Source: Geomobilibacter sp964431365
Lineage (GTDB): Bacteria; Desulfobacterota; Desulfuromonadia; Geobacterales; DSM-12255
Length of the DNA stretch: 64,000 nt
Assembly (NCBI GenBank): GCA_964431365.1
Contig: CAYSJJ010000012.1
Location: 1-64,000, forward strand
Reading direction: 5' to 3'
A program made the translations under genes and the position numbers. Below the pieces are notes generated by a model, which saw nothing but the letters and a program-made list of their open reading frames with translations, was not told the DNA's origin and did not search any database. Positions 44,456 to 51,264 of this stretch are shown piece by piece. Every line of letters starts with the position of its first letter. Position 1 is the stretch's first letter.

Positions 44456-45940
44456 TTAGTCGCAGACGAAGTTAGCTTCGATACGACGGTTTTGAGCCTT
44501 TCCTTCCTTGGTCTTGTTGTCGGCCACCGGCTTGGTCGGTCCAAATCCCTTGGCTTTGATACGCTCGGGCGCAATTCCGGACGTCTTGAGGATGTGGTTG
44601 CGAACGCTCTCGGCACGACGCTGGGAGAGCTTCATGTTGCTCGCCTTGTCGCCGACACTGTCGGTATGTCCTTCGATGACACCTTTGGCGTTAGGGAATT
44701 CCAGAAGGAAATCGCTCAGCTTTTTCAGTTCATCATGGTACTGGGGTTTGATGTCGGACTTGTTGGTGTCAAACTGGATATTGATGACCGTCGGGCTGCA
44801 CAGTTTGGCCTTCGGTTGGGGAACGGTTACGGCTACGTTGGCCGCGCTTGTCGTAACGCCGCCAGCTCCTTCACAGGTCAAGGTGTAGGAGGTGTTGTCT
44901 GCAGGGGTGATGCTCATGTTACCCTGTGGCTGCACAGCACCAATGGCAGGTTGAATGGCACAATTCGACGCATTCTGCGAAGTCCAGTTGAGCGTGGCAG
45001 AGTCACCCCGCCTGATGGAGTTGGGCGTGACCGACAGGCTGCTCGTCGGGGCTTTCGGCAGGGCCGGAGCGGCAACGGCGATATTCGTGGAACTGTTCGT
45101 TGTGCCACCAGGACCGTTGCACGACAGGGAATAGACGGTATCGGCCGCAGGAGTGATGGTCATGCTTCCTGTCGGTTTTACCGAACCGATGCCCGGAGTA
45201 ATATCGCAATCCGTGGTATTTTGGGACGTCCAACTGAGTTTGGCCGTCTCCCCTTTGGTGATCGAGCCGGGCGCTACGTTAAGTTTGCTCGTCGGGGCCG
45301 GCGCCGGTGGCGGCTGGACAGGGGGGGGCGGAGCGGGTTGTGCCTGAACCGGAGTGGCCGCGCTCTTGCCGCCAAAGAGGAAGGTCAGCCCGGCGGTGTA
45401 CTCCCAGTTGTACTTGGGACTCTTGGGATCTTCAAAAACGAACAGTTGGCGGGCGTCACCACGCAACGCAATCGAGTCGGTCAGGAAGTATTTGACCCCC
45501 AAGCCTGCATTGGCGGTTGCGTCGGTAGCCATATCCCTGGTTGTCGCACCTGTGGAGTCCACGGTGCCAGAGAAATTATGACCGTGCCCGTAGGAGATTC
45601 CCCCGCCGCCCACCGCAAGATACGGTACCAGCGGCCCGTCGGGCATGAAGTTGTACAGGATGTCAAGACGATAGGACAAGGCGTTGATGCTCTCTTTCGT
45701 GCGGGTCCCTTCTGTTGCCAGATAATCGCCAACCAGTTCCACTCCCCAGTTCTTGGTCAGGTCGTAGCCGAGGCGCAGACCAAACACAGGGGCGGTTTCC
45801 AAGTGCTGGACACCGTCAAAGGTGTAGCCGCCAATAAAAGGCGAAATGGAAAACGCCCCTTCTCTTTCACCGGCGACAGCGGGAGCAGCCATGACACCTA
45901 CGGCAGCGGTGACCAGCATCAGTGCGGATAGTTTCTTCAT
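44456..45940 (-). CDS. OmpA-family outer-membrane protein with two Ig-like inserts
   Basis: A 494-residue protein: signal peptide (APAVAG), OmpA-type beta-barrel (about 25-205; ISPFIGGYTFD, VELVGDYL), a Pro-rich linker, two tandem Ig-like domains of about 80 residues (GSITKGETAKLSWTSQN and NSIRRGDSATLNWTSQN), and the C-terminal OmpA peptidoglycan-binding domain (INIQFDTNKSDIKP, IEGHTDSVGD, NRRIEANFVCD). AGGAGG lies 7 bp before the ATG at 45940. The double Ig insert between barrel and wall anchor is unusual. It lies downstream of a second OmpA-type gene. Confidence 0.9.
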   Translation of the reverse strand: MKKLSALMLVTAAVGVMAAPAVAGEREGAFSISPFIGGYTFDGVQHLETAPVFGLRLGYDLTKNWGVELVGDYLATEGTRTKESINALSYRLDILYNFMPDGPLVPYLAVGGGGISYGHGHNFSGTVDSTGATTRDMATDATANAGLGVKYFLTDSIALRGDARQLFVFEDPKSPKYNWEYTAGLTFLFGGKSAATPVQAQPAPPPPVQPPPAPAPTSKLNVAPGSITKGETAKLSWTSQNTTDCDITPGIGSVKPTGSMTITPAADTVYSLSCNGPGGTTNSSTNIAVAAPALPKAPTSSLSVTPNSIRRGDSATLNWTSQNASNCAIQPAIGAVQPQGNMSITPADNTSYTLTCEGAGGVTTSAANVAVTVPQPKAKLCSPTVINIQFDTNKSDIKPQYHDELKKLSDFLLEFPNAKGVIEGHTDSVGDKASNMKLSQRRAESVRNHILKTSGIAPERIKAKGFGPTKPVADNKTKEGKAQNRRIEANFVCD

Positions 45941-46045
45941 CATACATCCTCCTTGGAGTGATTTTGACGCCAAACGCCATGATGAAGCGGGTAACTGCTG
46001 CTGTATGGTATTCGGCCTCAGGTCTTTCATGTATATCGCGGTACG

Positions 46046-46699
46046 CTACTTGGCCTCAATGGGCTCAATGGTGATCTTTACCCGACGGTTCTGCTGTCGG
46101 CCGGCTGCCGTGTCGTTGCTGGCAATCGGCTGTGTCTCGCCGTATCCCTGGGCGACAATACGGTCGCTGCTCACCCCGTTATGTACCAGCAGGTTCTTTA
46201 CCGCATTGGCCCGACGCTCCGACAACCTCTGGTTTGATTCGTTGGAGCCGACGCTGTCCGTGTGGCCGGCGACCATGACCCTGGTTTGCGGATACTCGTT
46301 CATGATTTTTGCCACCTGCTGCAGGTCTGCGGAACTTGCACCCTTTACCTCGGCAGAGCCGGTATCGAAGACCAGGTCCGACTTGAAGTTGAGAGCCAGG
46401 TTATTCCCCTGGCGCTGTACTGAAATCGCTTCCGATTCGGCAAGTTGCTTGCGCATGGCGGCTTCCTGCTTATCCATGTAGTTACCGATCAAACCGCCGC
46501 TCAGCCCCCCAGCCACTGCTCCAGCCCCCGCACCGATAAGGGTAGACGTGGTATCCCCACCGATCAGCTGGCCAAGGCCCGCGCCAACCGCCGCTCCGGC
46601 GCCGGCGCCAATGGCCGAGCCTTTGGTCGTTTTCGACATTTCCGCACACCCTCCGACCATCAACGAGGCCAGCAGTATGCCGGCAAGCATCTTTTTCAT
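46046..46699 (-). CDS. OmpA-like lipoprotein with glycine zipper
   Basis: A 217-residue lipoprotein with lipobox LMVGGC, a glycine-zipper segment (AIGAGAGAAVGAGLG, GAGAGAVAGGLSGGLIG) and a C-terminal OmpA-like domain (LVFDTGSAEVKG, VAGHTDSVGSNESN, NRRVKITI). It resembles YiaD-type proteins that link the outer membrane to peptidoglycan. AAGGAG precedes the ATG. It lies upstream of the larger OmpA protein, separated by about 105 bp. Confidence 0.92.
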   Translation of the reverse strand: MKKMLAGILLASLMVGGCAEMSKTTKGSAIGAGAGAAVGAGLGQLIGGDTTSTLIGAGAGAVAGGLSGGLIGNYMDKQEAAMRKQLAESEAISVQRQGNNLALNFKSDLVFDTGSAEVKGASSADLQQVAKIMNEYPQTRVMVAGHTDSVGSNESNQRLSERRANAVKNLLVHNGVSSDRIVAQGYGETQPIASNDTAAGRQQNRRVKITIEPIEAK

Positions 46700-46846
46700 G
46701 TTTGTTTCTCCTTTCTGGTGTCTTCTTTTATGGATTTGTGTCCGTACAAATGGAGATTCATCCCTTGGCTAGGCGTTCATTTGTCCAGTTTCGGCCAACA
46801 ACCGGCGGGACCGAAACAAGCCGCTACCGTCAGAAAATATTGTTAA

Positions 46847-46898
46847 ATAGTATTACTTATTGCCCCACTGTCAATCGGGCACGCCCATTAACAGTGGG
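46847..46898 (-). promoter_or_regulatory. promoter embedded in a long palindrome upstream of the OmpA-like lipoprotein
   Basis: TTGACA (46874-46869), 16-bp spacer and TACTAT (46852-46847) face the lipoprotein gene, leaving a leader of about 140 nt. The -35 box lies inside a nested palindrome: CCCACTGT (46864-46871) and ACAGTGGG (46891-46898) enclose GGGC-AC-GCCC. An operator or cruciform is likely. Confidence 0.65.
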
Positions 46899-47094
46899 AA
46901 TTCACGACTAATCGGGTTTCACGGCCAGTTCTACGAACCCTTCGTTGCTCGAATCGGCGTGGGACTCTGGCCCATCATCGGCACCACGGTTGACCTTTCC
47001 AGAGTTGTCATGTGCCAAAAACGAAGAGGTGTAGCGGACTAGGCTGAAAAGGAATTGCCAGAGGTGGTGAAACAGGTGGTGGGAATGAGATGAA
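46899..47094. other. intergenic stretch without recognised features
   Basis: No gene with a ribosome-binding site, RNA motif or clear promoter was recognised between the palindromic promoter and the two-hairpin element. Confidence 0.5.
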
Positions 47095-47166
47095 ACTGGC
47101 CGATTTCATTAAAGAAACCGGCCAGTTGTTTGTGGCTCCTCAGCGCGGGCGGAGCCAGGCGCCGGG
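47095..47166 (-). ncRNA. two-hairpin 3' RNA element, copy B
   Basis: Leftward: hairpin CCCGGCGC/GCGCTGAG with a 12-nt loop, linker GAGCCA, then ACTGGCCGGTTTC/GAAATCGGCCAGT as terminator stem. It begins 24 bp after the stop of the riboswitch-controlled TPR gene. Confidence 0.7.
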
Positions 47167-47189
47167 ATACGGCATTCCTCTTCCTCCCA

Positions 47190-47627
47190 CTACTCCTGTG
47201 GTAAAGAGGCAATCTGCTTGCCGGCAGCGCCGGTCTTGGTCGGCAGTTTTTCTCCCCGTTCATAGCGGGCTACCAGCCCGTGGAATTCGTCCTCCACCAG
47301 CCCTTTCAGGGTAGAGTCGGGATACTCTTTGACCAACTGAGAGAAGTAGCGGGCCGCTTCCCGTTGGTTGCCGCTGCGGTAGTAGCCGCGGGAGAGCCAG
47401 AAGAGGGTCATATCCCGCAACGGTGAGTCGGGGTATTTGGTGATGAGTTCGTTCAGAGTTGCGGTGGAACCTGCATAATCTCTCTTCTGGTAGAGGTCGA
47501 AGCCGGTCAGAAACAATTTGCTATCTTCTGGCTGCTGCCCGCCAAAGGCTGCAACGGAGAGGGTGAGGGAGGCCAGGATTAGCAGGAGGAAAACTCCGCA
47601 TCGGGCCACGGATCGAATGGTTGCCAT
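47190..47627 (-). CDS. small exported TPR protein under tandem GEMM-I riboswitches
   Basis: A 145-residue protein: signal peptide (TLSVAAFG) and a TPR/YbgF-like pair (LYQKRDYAGSTATLNEL, KYPDSPLRDMTLFWLSRGYY, KEYPDSTLKGLVEDEF). It is a close paralogue of the N-terminal domain of the giant envelope protein at 15414. It would therefore act in the periplasm, perhaps at the same site. Two cGAMP-type riboswitches with terminators lie in its leader region. Confidence 0.87.
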   Translation of the reverse strand: MATIRSVARCGVFLLLILASLTLSVAAFGGQQPEDSKLFLTGFDLYQKRDYAGSTATLNELITKYPDSPLRDMTLFWLSRGYYRSGNQREAARYFSQLVKEYPDSTLKGLVEDEFHGLVARYERGEKLPTKTGAAGKQIASLPQE

Positions 47628-47650
47628 AGGATTCCTTTCGGCCCCGGAAA

Positions 47651-47699
47651 CAAAAATGCCGGGGGCTCGTATCGAAGTTCGATATTTCGGCGACCCGGC
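47651..47699 (-). terminator. terminator of GEMM-I riboswitch copy 1
   Basis: GCCGGG (47699-47694), part of the aptamer 3' strand, pairs with CCCGGC (47663-47658), followed by ATTTTTG. The inner sequence holds the palindrome TATCGAAGTTCGATA. Ligand binding and this hairpin exclude each other, predicting an ON switch. Confidence 0.8.
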
Positions 47700-47764
47700 T
47701 GTCTCGGCGAGACCCTTAGGCTTTCCGTCCCATCCTCGCGGATGGTTTAGTATTGTCGTCTATC
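47680..47764 (-). promoter_or_regulatory. GEMM-I (cGAMP-type) riboswitch, copy 1
   Basis: Leftward it reads GACAATACTAAACC, a CATCC-GCGA-GGATG helix with GNRA loop, GGACGGAAAGCC, GGGTCTCGCCGAGAC, AGCCGGGTCGCCGAAATATC. This is the GEMM-I fold, and from memory it is close to the Geobacter metallireducens riboswitches shown to bind 3',3'-cGAMP. It lies upstream of the 47190 TPR gene. Confidence 0.9.
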
Positions 47765-47765
47765 A

Positions 47766-48014
47766 TGTTGGTACGGCATATCTCTCTGTTTGCAAATATG
47801 CTTTGCGGTCACGCACCCGCCATTTGAGCACCTTTGATCCGGCATCAACCACAAATCATCAACGTAGCCCAGCGGCGTCGCCGGTTGTGCTCAGTCTGTC
47901 AGACCATATCTGCCCTGAATCCGTGCACGAACCCGCGCGGCAACTATTTGCGAACAATTTCTTATGCTAGCGCTGCTTCTCTTTTTATGTGTGCCCCTTT
48001 CCGGGGCTTGAAAC
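47766..48014. other. spacer between tandem riboswitches
   Basis: About 250 bp between copy 1 and the terminator of copy 2. No convincing gene or RNA motif was recognised. A promoter for copy 1 could lie here but no strong -35/-10 pair stands out. Confidence 0.45.
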
Positions 48015-48062
48015 AAAAAAAACCGGATCGCCCCTATCGAACTCGCGATTTCGGCGACCCGG
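48015..48062 (-). terminator. terminator of GEMM-I riboswitch copy 2
   Basis: CCGGGTCGCC of the aptamer 3' strand pairs with GGCGATCCGG, followed by eight T residues. This is the same competition design as copy 1 with different bases. Confidence 0.8.
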
Positions 48063-48123
48063 CTGTCTCGGTGAGACCCGTGGGCTTTCCGTCCTCCCCT
48101 CACGGAGAGTTTAGTATTATCGT
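48044..48123 (-). promoter_or_regulatory. GEMM-I (cGAMP-type) riboswitch, copy 2
   Basis: Leftward: CGATAATACTAAAC, CTCTCC-GTGA-GGGGAG with GNRA loop, GACGGAAAGCC, GGGTCTCACCGAGAC, AGCCGGGTCGCCGAAATCG. It lies about 360 bp upstream of copy 1 on the same strand and in the same order, each copy with its own terminator. Confidence 0.9.
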
Positions 48124-48307
48124 TTCACACTGACTGTTATGTTTTGGCGAAACCTACCGATTCTGTCCCCCGAAATCAAGCAAAATTTGTGGTTCCTTGG
48201 TGAATGAGCTGCCGCGGGGACTAGGAAGAAAGGGGCGCAGTGTGGCATTCACTGCCACACAAAATGAGCAGCTACTTACAAGCTATTTGCCCCCTCCGCA
48301 ACCGAAC

Positions 48308-48335
48308 TTGACAAGCCACTGAGTTGTGTTAATTT
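48308..48335 (+). promoter_or_regulatory. sigma-70-type promoter of the rightward riboswitch operon
   Basis: TTGACA (48308-48313), 16-bp spacer and TAATTT (48330-48335). Transcription would begin at about the first base of the riboswitch. Confidence 0.7.
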
Positions 48336-48340
48336 TTTTT

Positions 48341-48433
48341 AAGGTACCCCGAAAAGTCGTACCTTTCGAAAGAAAGAGACGGAAAGCCGCGGGTCTTCTA
48401 TCGAGAAGATGGCCGAGCTGCCGAAGATACCTT
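48341..48433 (+). promoter_or_regulatory. GEMM-I-like riboswitch, copy 3
   Basis: P1 is AAGGTA/TACCTT. Inside lie a CTTTC-GAAA-GAAAG hairpin with GNRA loop, GAGACGGAAAGCC, GGGTCTTCT-ATCG-AGAAGAT and GGCCGAGCTGCCG. The fold matches GEMM-I, but the AAAC segment before the first helix is altered, so the ligand (cGAMP or c-di-GMP) is uncertain. Confidence 0.82.
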
Positions 48434-48454
48434 CGGTCTAGCTCGGCTTTTTTG
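48412..48454 (+). terminator. terminator of GEMM-I riboswitch copy 3
   Basis: GCCGAGCT/AGCTCGGC encloses CCGAAG/CTTCGG and is followed by TTTTTTG. The 5' arm is the 3' part of the aptamer and its loop uses the P1 strand, so binding should allow read-through. Confidence 0.85.
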
Positions 48455-48541
48455 TTTGAAAACTATCCGCAAGCACCGGGATGAAGTTGTTATTGAAACA
48501 GCGCAGGGGAAGATTTCAGCATTTCAGAAAGGAGAATCCCC

Positions 48542-48649
48542 ATGGAACGAATTGCACGCTGGTTACGGCAAGCTGGTAAACGTAAAGCGCCAAGGCAGGC
48601 AGAAGCCGTTCAGCAGCAAATAGTACACAAGGAGGTACTGCCATGGTGA
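48542..48649 (+). CDS. 35-residue basic peptide, riboswitch-controlled leader gene
   Basis: A 35-codon ORF, MERIARWLRQAGKRKAPRQ followed by AEAVQQQIVHKEVLPW, preceded by AGAAAGGAGAATCCCC at good spacing. Its stop at 48647-48649 overlaps the ATG of the TPR gene (48643). It is basic and could form an amphipathic helix; no membrane segment or known family is seen. It could be a functional small protein or a translational coupler. It lies directly after the riboswitch terminator. Confidence 0.65.
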   Translation: MERIARWLRQAGKRKAPRQAEAVQQQIVHKEVLPW

Positions 48650-49173
48650 CGCAGATGTTTCAAAACAAATTACCGACGTTATTAGCAGTTACACTCACCC
48701 TCGTTTTTCTCTCGCTGCCCGATGCATATTGCCAGGATATGGGTCCATATGATGCTGGCTACCACAATCGGCTGGGTATGGAGTACTTTAAAAAAGGTTT
48801 TTATGACCACACCCCCAAGCATCAAGATGCCGAAGCGGATAAAAATTATGGCTTTGCCGTGAAAGAGTTCTCGGCTGCGATTTCGAAAGATTCCTCCTCT
48901 ACAGAAGCCCATCGGAACCTGGCGCGCGTATATTACGTGCAGAAAAACTTTGCAGGCGCAGTAGAAGAGTACAAACGAGTCACCGAGCTTGCACCGGGAG
49001 ACCTTGATGCCTATGTGAACTGCGCCCTTGCCTACATTGAACTGAACATGTTTGATGAGGCCATTCAACAACTGAAGATCGCCAAAAATCAGGCCTATGA
49101 TCCGAAGGTCCTTGAGACCCTCGATGCATACATTGCAAAAGCCATCGCTCATCAGGCAAAGGGGGTGAGATAA
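48643..49173 (+). CDS. exported TPR protein of the riboswitch operon
   Basis: A 176-residue protein with a signal peptide (VFLSLPDAYCQ) and about three TPR units (FAVKEFSAAISKDSSSTEAH, LARVYYVQKNFAGAVEEYKR, CALAYIELNMFDEAIQQLK). The start overlaps the 35-residue ORF and has AAGGAGG upstream. The stop is adjacent to the metallophosphoesterase ATG. TPR domains suggest it is an assembly or binding partner of its neighbour. A cysteine after the signal region may be lipidated, but the lipobox is weak. Confidence 0.85.
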   Translation: MVTQMFQNKLPTLLAVTLTLVFLSLPDAYCQDMGPYDAGYHNRLGMEYFKKGFYDHTPKHQDAEADKNYGFAVKEFSAAISKDSSSTEAHRNLARVYYVQKNFAGAVEEYKRVTELAPGDLDAYVNCALAYIELNMFDEAIQQLKIAKNQAYDPKVLETLDAYIAKAIAHQAKGVR

Positions 49174-50979
49174 ATGATGCGCCATATCATTATGTTCATC
49201 GCCATTCTCACCGCTTTCGCCTCCCCCGTGTCAGCCGCTGATCCCCATTCGGCATATTACAGTGCCGACACCGACAAACTTCTGTGGTTCATACATGCTT
49301 CCGATACCCACCTGGGGGCTTCCGGGTCCACGGATTCAACGAATCTCCAGTGGCTGACAGGTCAGGCAAAGAATGTCATTAATCCAAGTTTCATCGTGGT
49401 TAGTGGAGATCTGACCGATTCGACGAACGGGAACATTTTCGGATATCCCAACGGCCCGTATCAGGCTGAATGGGACCAGTACAAAAATATTCTCAGCGCC
49501 AATGGAATGGACGCGAATACCTACTTTGACATCCCCGGGAACCATGACGCCTACAACGATCAATACTTCAGCTACTACCTTGCGAATTCTGTTCAGGGAA
49601 GGGCGACCGGAAAAACGCAGGCATCCTGGACGCGGACCGTGTCGGGCTTGAAATACCACTTTCTCGGCGTCAACACTCCCGACAATACCGGGGATTCTTT
49701 CAGCCTGTTCTGGCCTTACGGCGATAATGCCGGACTGGACGCAAGCGAACTGTCATTCATCAATTCAGAAATGGCCGCCAATCCTGACGCCAAGCTGACC
49801 CTGGCCTTCGGGCACCACCCTCTCGTTCCAACTGGAAACAGCAGCGACACCTACCTCTTCTACGGGAAAGACGAGTTTGTCAGCCTCATGAACGGTTACG
49901 GCGCTTCCCTGTACGGGTACGGGCATACCCATGCCTCATCGGAGAAGTTCTTCACCCAGAACATGACCGACGGAGTTTTCTACTTCAACGTTTCGTCCAT
50001 AGGCAAGGACAGCCCAAACCAGTTCACAGTGACGGCGATTGACTGCAATGGCATCTCCTCCGTGACCCAGACCAAAGGCGCATGGCCGGTGGTCCTCATA
50101 ACTGCGCCGTTGGACAGGCGCCTGGGAGGAATGGTCAACCCGTATGCGTACTCGGTAACCAATTCAGCGTCTAATCCGATACGAGCCCTTGTTTTTGACC
50201 CTACTTCTGTTACACAGGTGCAGTTCAGGGTGAACGGGGGCCTCTGGCAGCCTATGGTGAATGTGCCCGGGAATACCCGCCTTTGGAATGGGGTTTGGGA
50301 TGCATCGACGCTTGCCGCAGGGGAGTACTCACTGGAGGTTCAGGCCACTACAGGTTCGGGAGCCCGGGCAGATGCCATAACCGCTTATGTCGAATCCCTG
50401 CTACCGAATGCCCCGGCAAACCTGACAGCAACGGCGGTCTCGACCAGCCAGATCAACCTAACCTGGACGGACAGCGCCACAACCGAGGAGGGGTTCAAGA
50501 TCGAACGCTGCTCAGGCGCGGGCTGCAGTGACTTTGTTCAAATCGCCACGGTCGGAGCCAACGTGACCACCTATTCCAATACCGGGCTCACCGCATCTAC
50601 CGGCTACAGCTACAGGGTCCGTGCCTATAATATGGCTGGCGATTCGGGGTATTCCCCCACAGTAAGTGCGACGACATCAGCAGCACCTACGGTGCCCACT
50701 GCACCGACTAACCTGGTCGCTACAGCCGTCTCCAAGAGCCAGATCAATCTTGTCTGGATGGACAATGCAGACAACGAGACCGGCTTCCTGATCGAGCGCT
50801 GCAAAGGATCGACCTGCACCAAATTCGCGCAGATCGCCACCGTGGGTGCGAACGTCACCAGCTATTCGAACACCAGGCTCACAGCAAATACCATTTATCG
50901 CTACCGCGTTCGTGCTAACAACCCGGCAGGCGCGTCGGGGTATTCGAACATCGCTGCGGCAACGACACTGAGGCGATGA
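49174..50979 (+). CDS. exported metallophosphoesterase with two fibronectin type III domains
   Basis: A 601-residue protein with a signal peptide (ASPVSAA). A calcineurin-like phosphoesterase domain (about 30-285) shows all motifs: HASDTHLG, VVSGDLTD, IPGNHDAY, FGHHPL and YGYGHTHAS. An intermediate beta domain (about 300-405) and two fibronectin type III domains (PNAPANLTATAVSTSQINLTW and PTAPTNLVATAVSKSQINLVW) follow. It is probably a secreted or surface enzyme acting on phosphate esters. Its expression should follow GEMM-I riboswitch copy 3. The start is ATG-ATG; the first is given. Confidence 0.9.
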   Translation: MMRHIIMFIAILTAFASPVSAADPHSAYYSADTDKLLWFIHASDTHLGASGSTDSTNLQWLTGQAKNVINPSFIVVSGDLTDSTNGNIFGYPNGPYQAEWDQYKNILSANGMDANTYFDIPGNHDAYNDQYFSYYLANSVQGRATGKTQASWTRTVSGLKYHFLGVNTPDNTGDSFSLFWPYGDNAGLDASELSFINSEMAANPDAKLTLAFGHHPLVPTGNSSDTYLFYGKDEFVSLMNGYGASLYGYGHTHASSEKFFTQNMTDGVFYFNVSSIGKDSPNQFTVTAIDCNGISSVTQTKGAWPVVLITAPLDRRLGGMVNPYAYSVTNSASNPIRALVFDPTSVTQVQFRVNGGLWQPMVNVPGNTRLWNGVWDASTLAAGEYSLEVQATTGSGARADAITAYVESLLPNAPANLTATAVSTSQINLTWTDSATTEEGFKIERCSGAGCSDFVQIATVGANVTTYSNTGLTASTGYSYRVRAYNMAGDSGYSPTVSATTSAAPTVPTAPTNLVATAVSKSQINLVWMDNADNETGFLIERCKGSTCTKFAQIATVGANVTSYSNTRLTANTIYRYRVRANNPAGASGYSNIAAATTLRR

Positions 50980-51108
50980 TCAACGCGGCATGTATGCAGG
51001 CAGCTTATGCCCCAAACATACTAGAAGAAACCGCAAGAAAGCCTTCTCTTGTTTGTCGGGAACTATTTGATATGTGCGAGAAATAGATCAAAGTGCATCT
51101 AAACAAAA

Positions 51109-51180
51109 ATGGCCGATCTCATTTAAGAAATCGGCCATGATTTTTATGGCTCCCCAGCGCGGACGAAGCTGGGCACTGGG
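51109..51180 (-). ncRNA. two-hairpin 3' RNA element, copy C
   Basis: Leftward: hairpin CCCAGTGC/GCGCTGGG with a 12-nt loop, linker GAGCCA, then ATGGCCGATTTC/GAGATCGGCCAT followed by TTTTTG. It lies 84 bp after the sigma-54 activator stop. The A-rich side could also terminate rightward transcription from the phosphoesterase. Confidence 0.7.
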
Positions 51181-51264
51181 AGGATTTGATTTGTATGGAA
51201 TAATCTCGTGGAGAATTCCGACGCGATTCGATCGTTTGGGCTTTTTATGTATAACCCAAACTGA

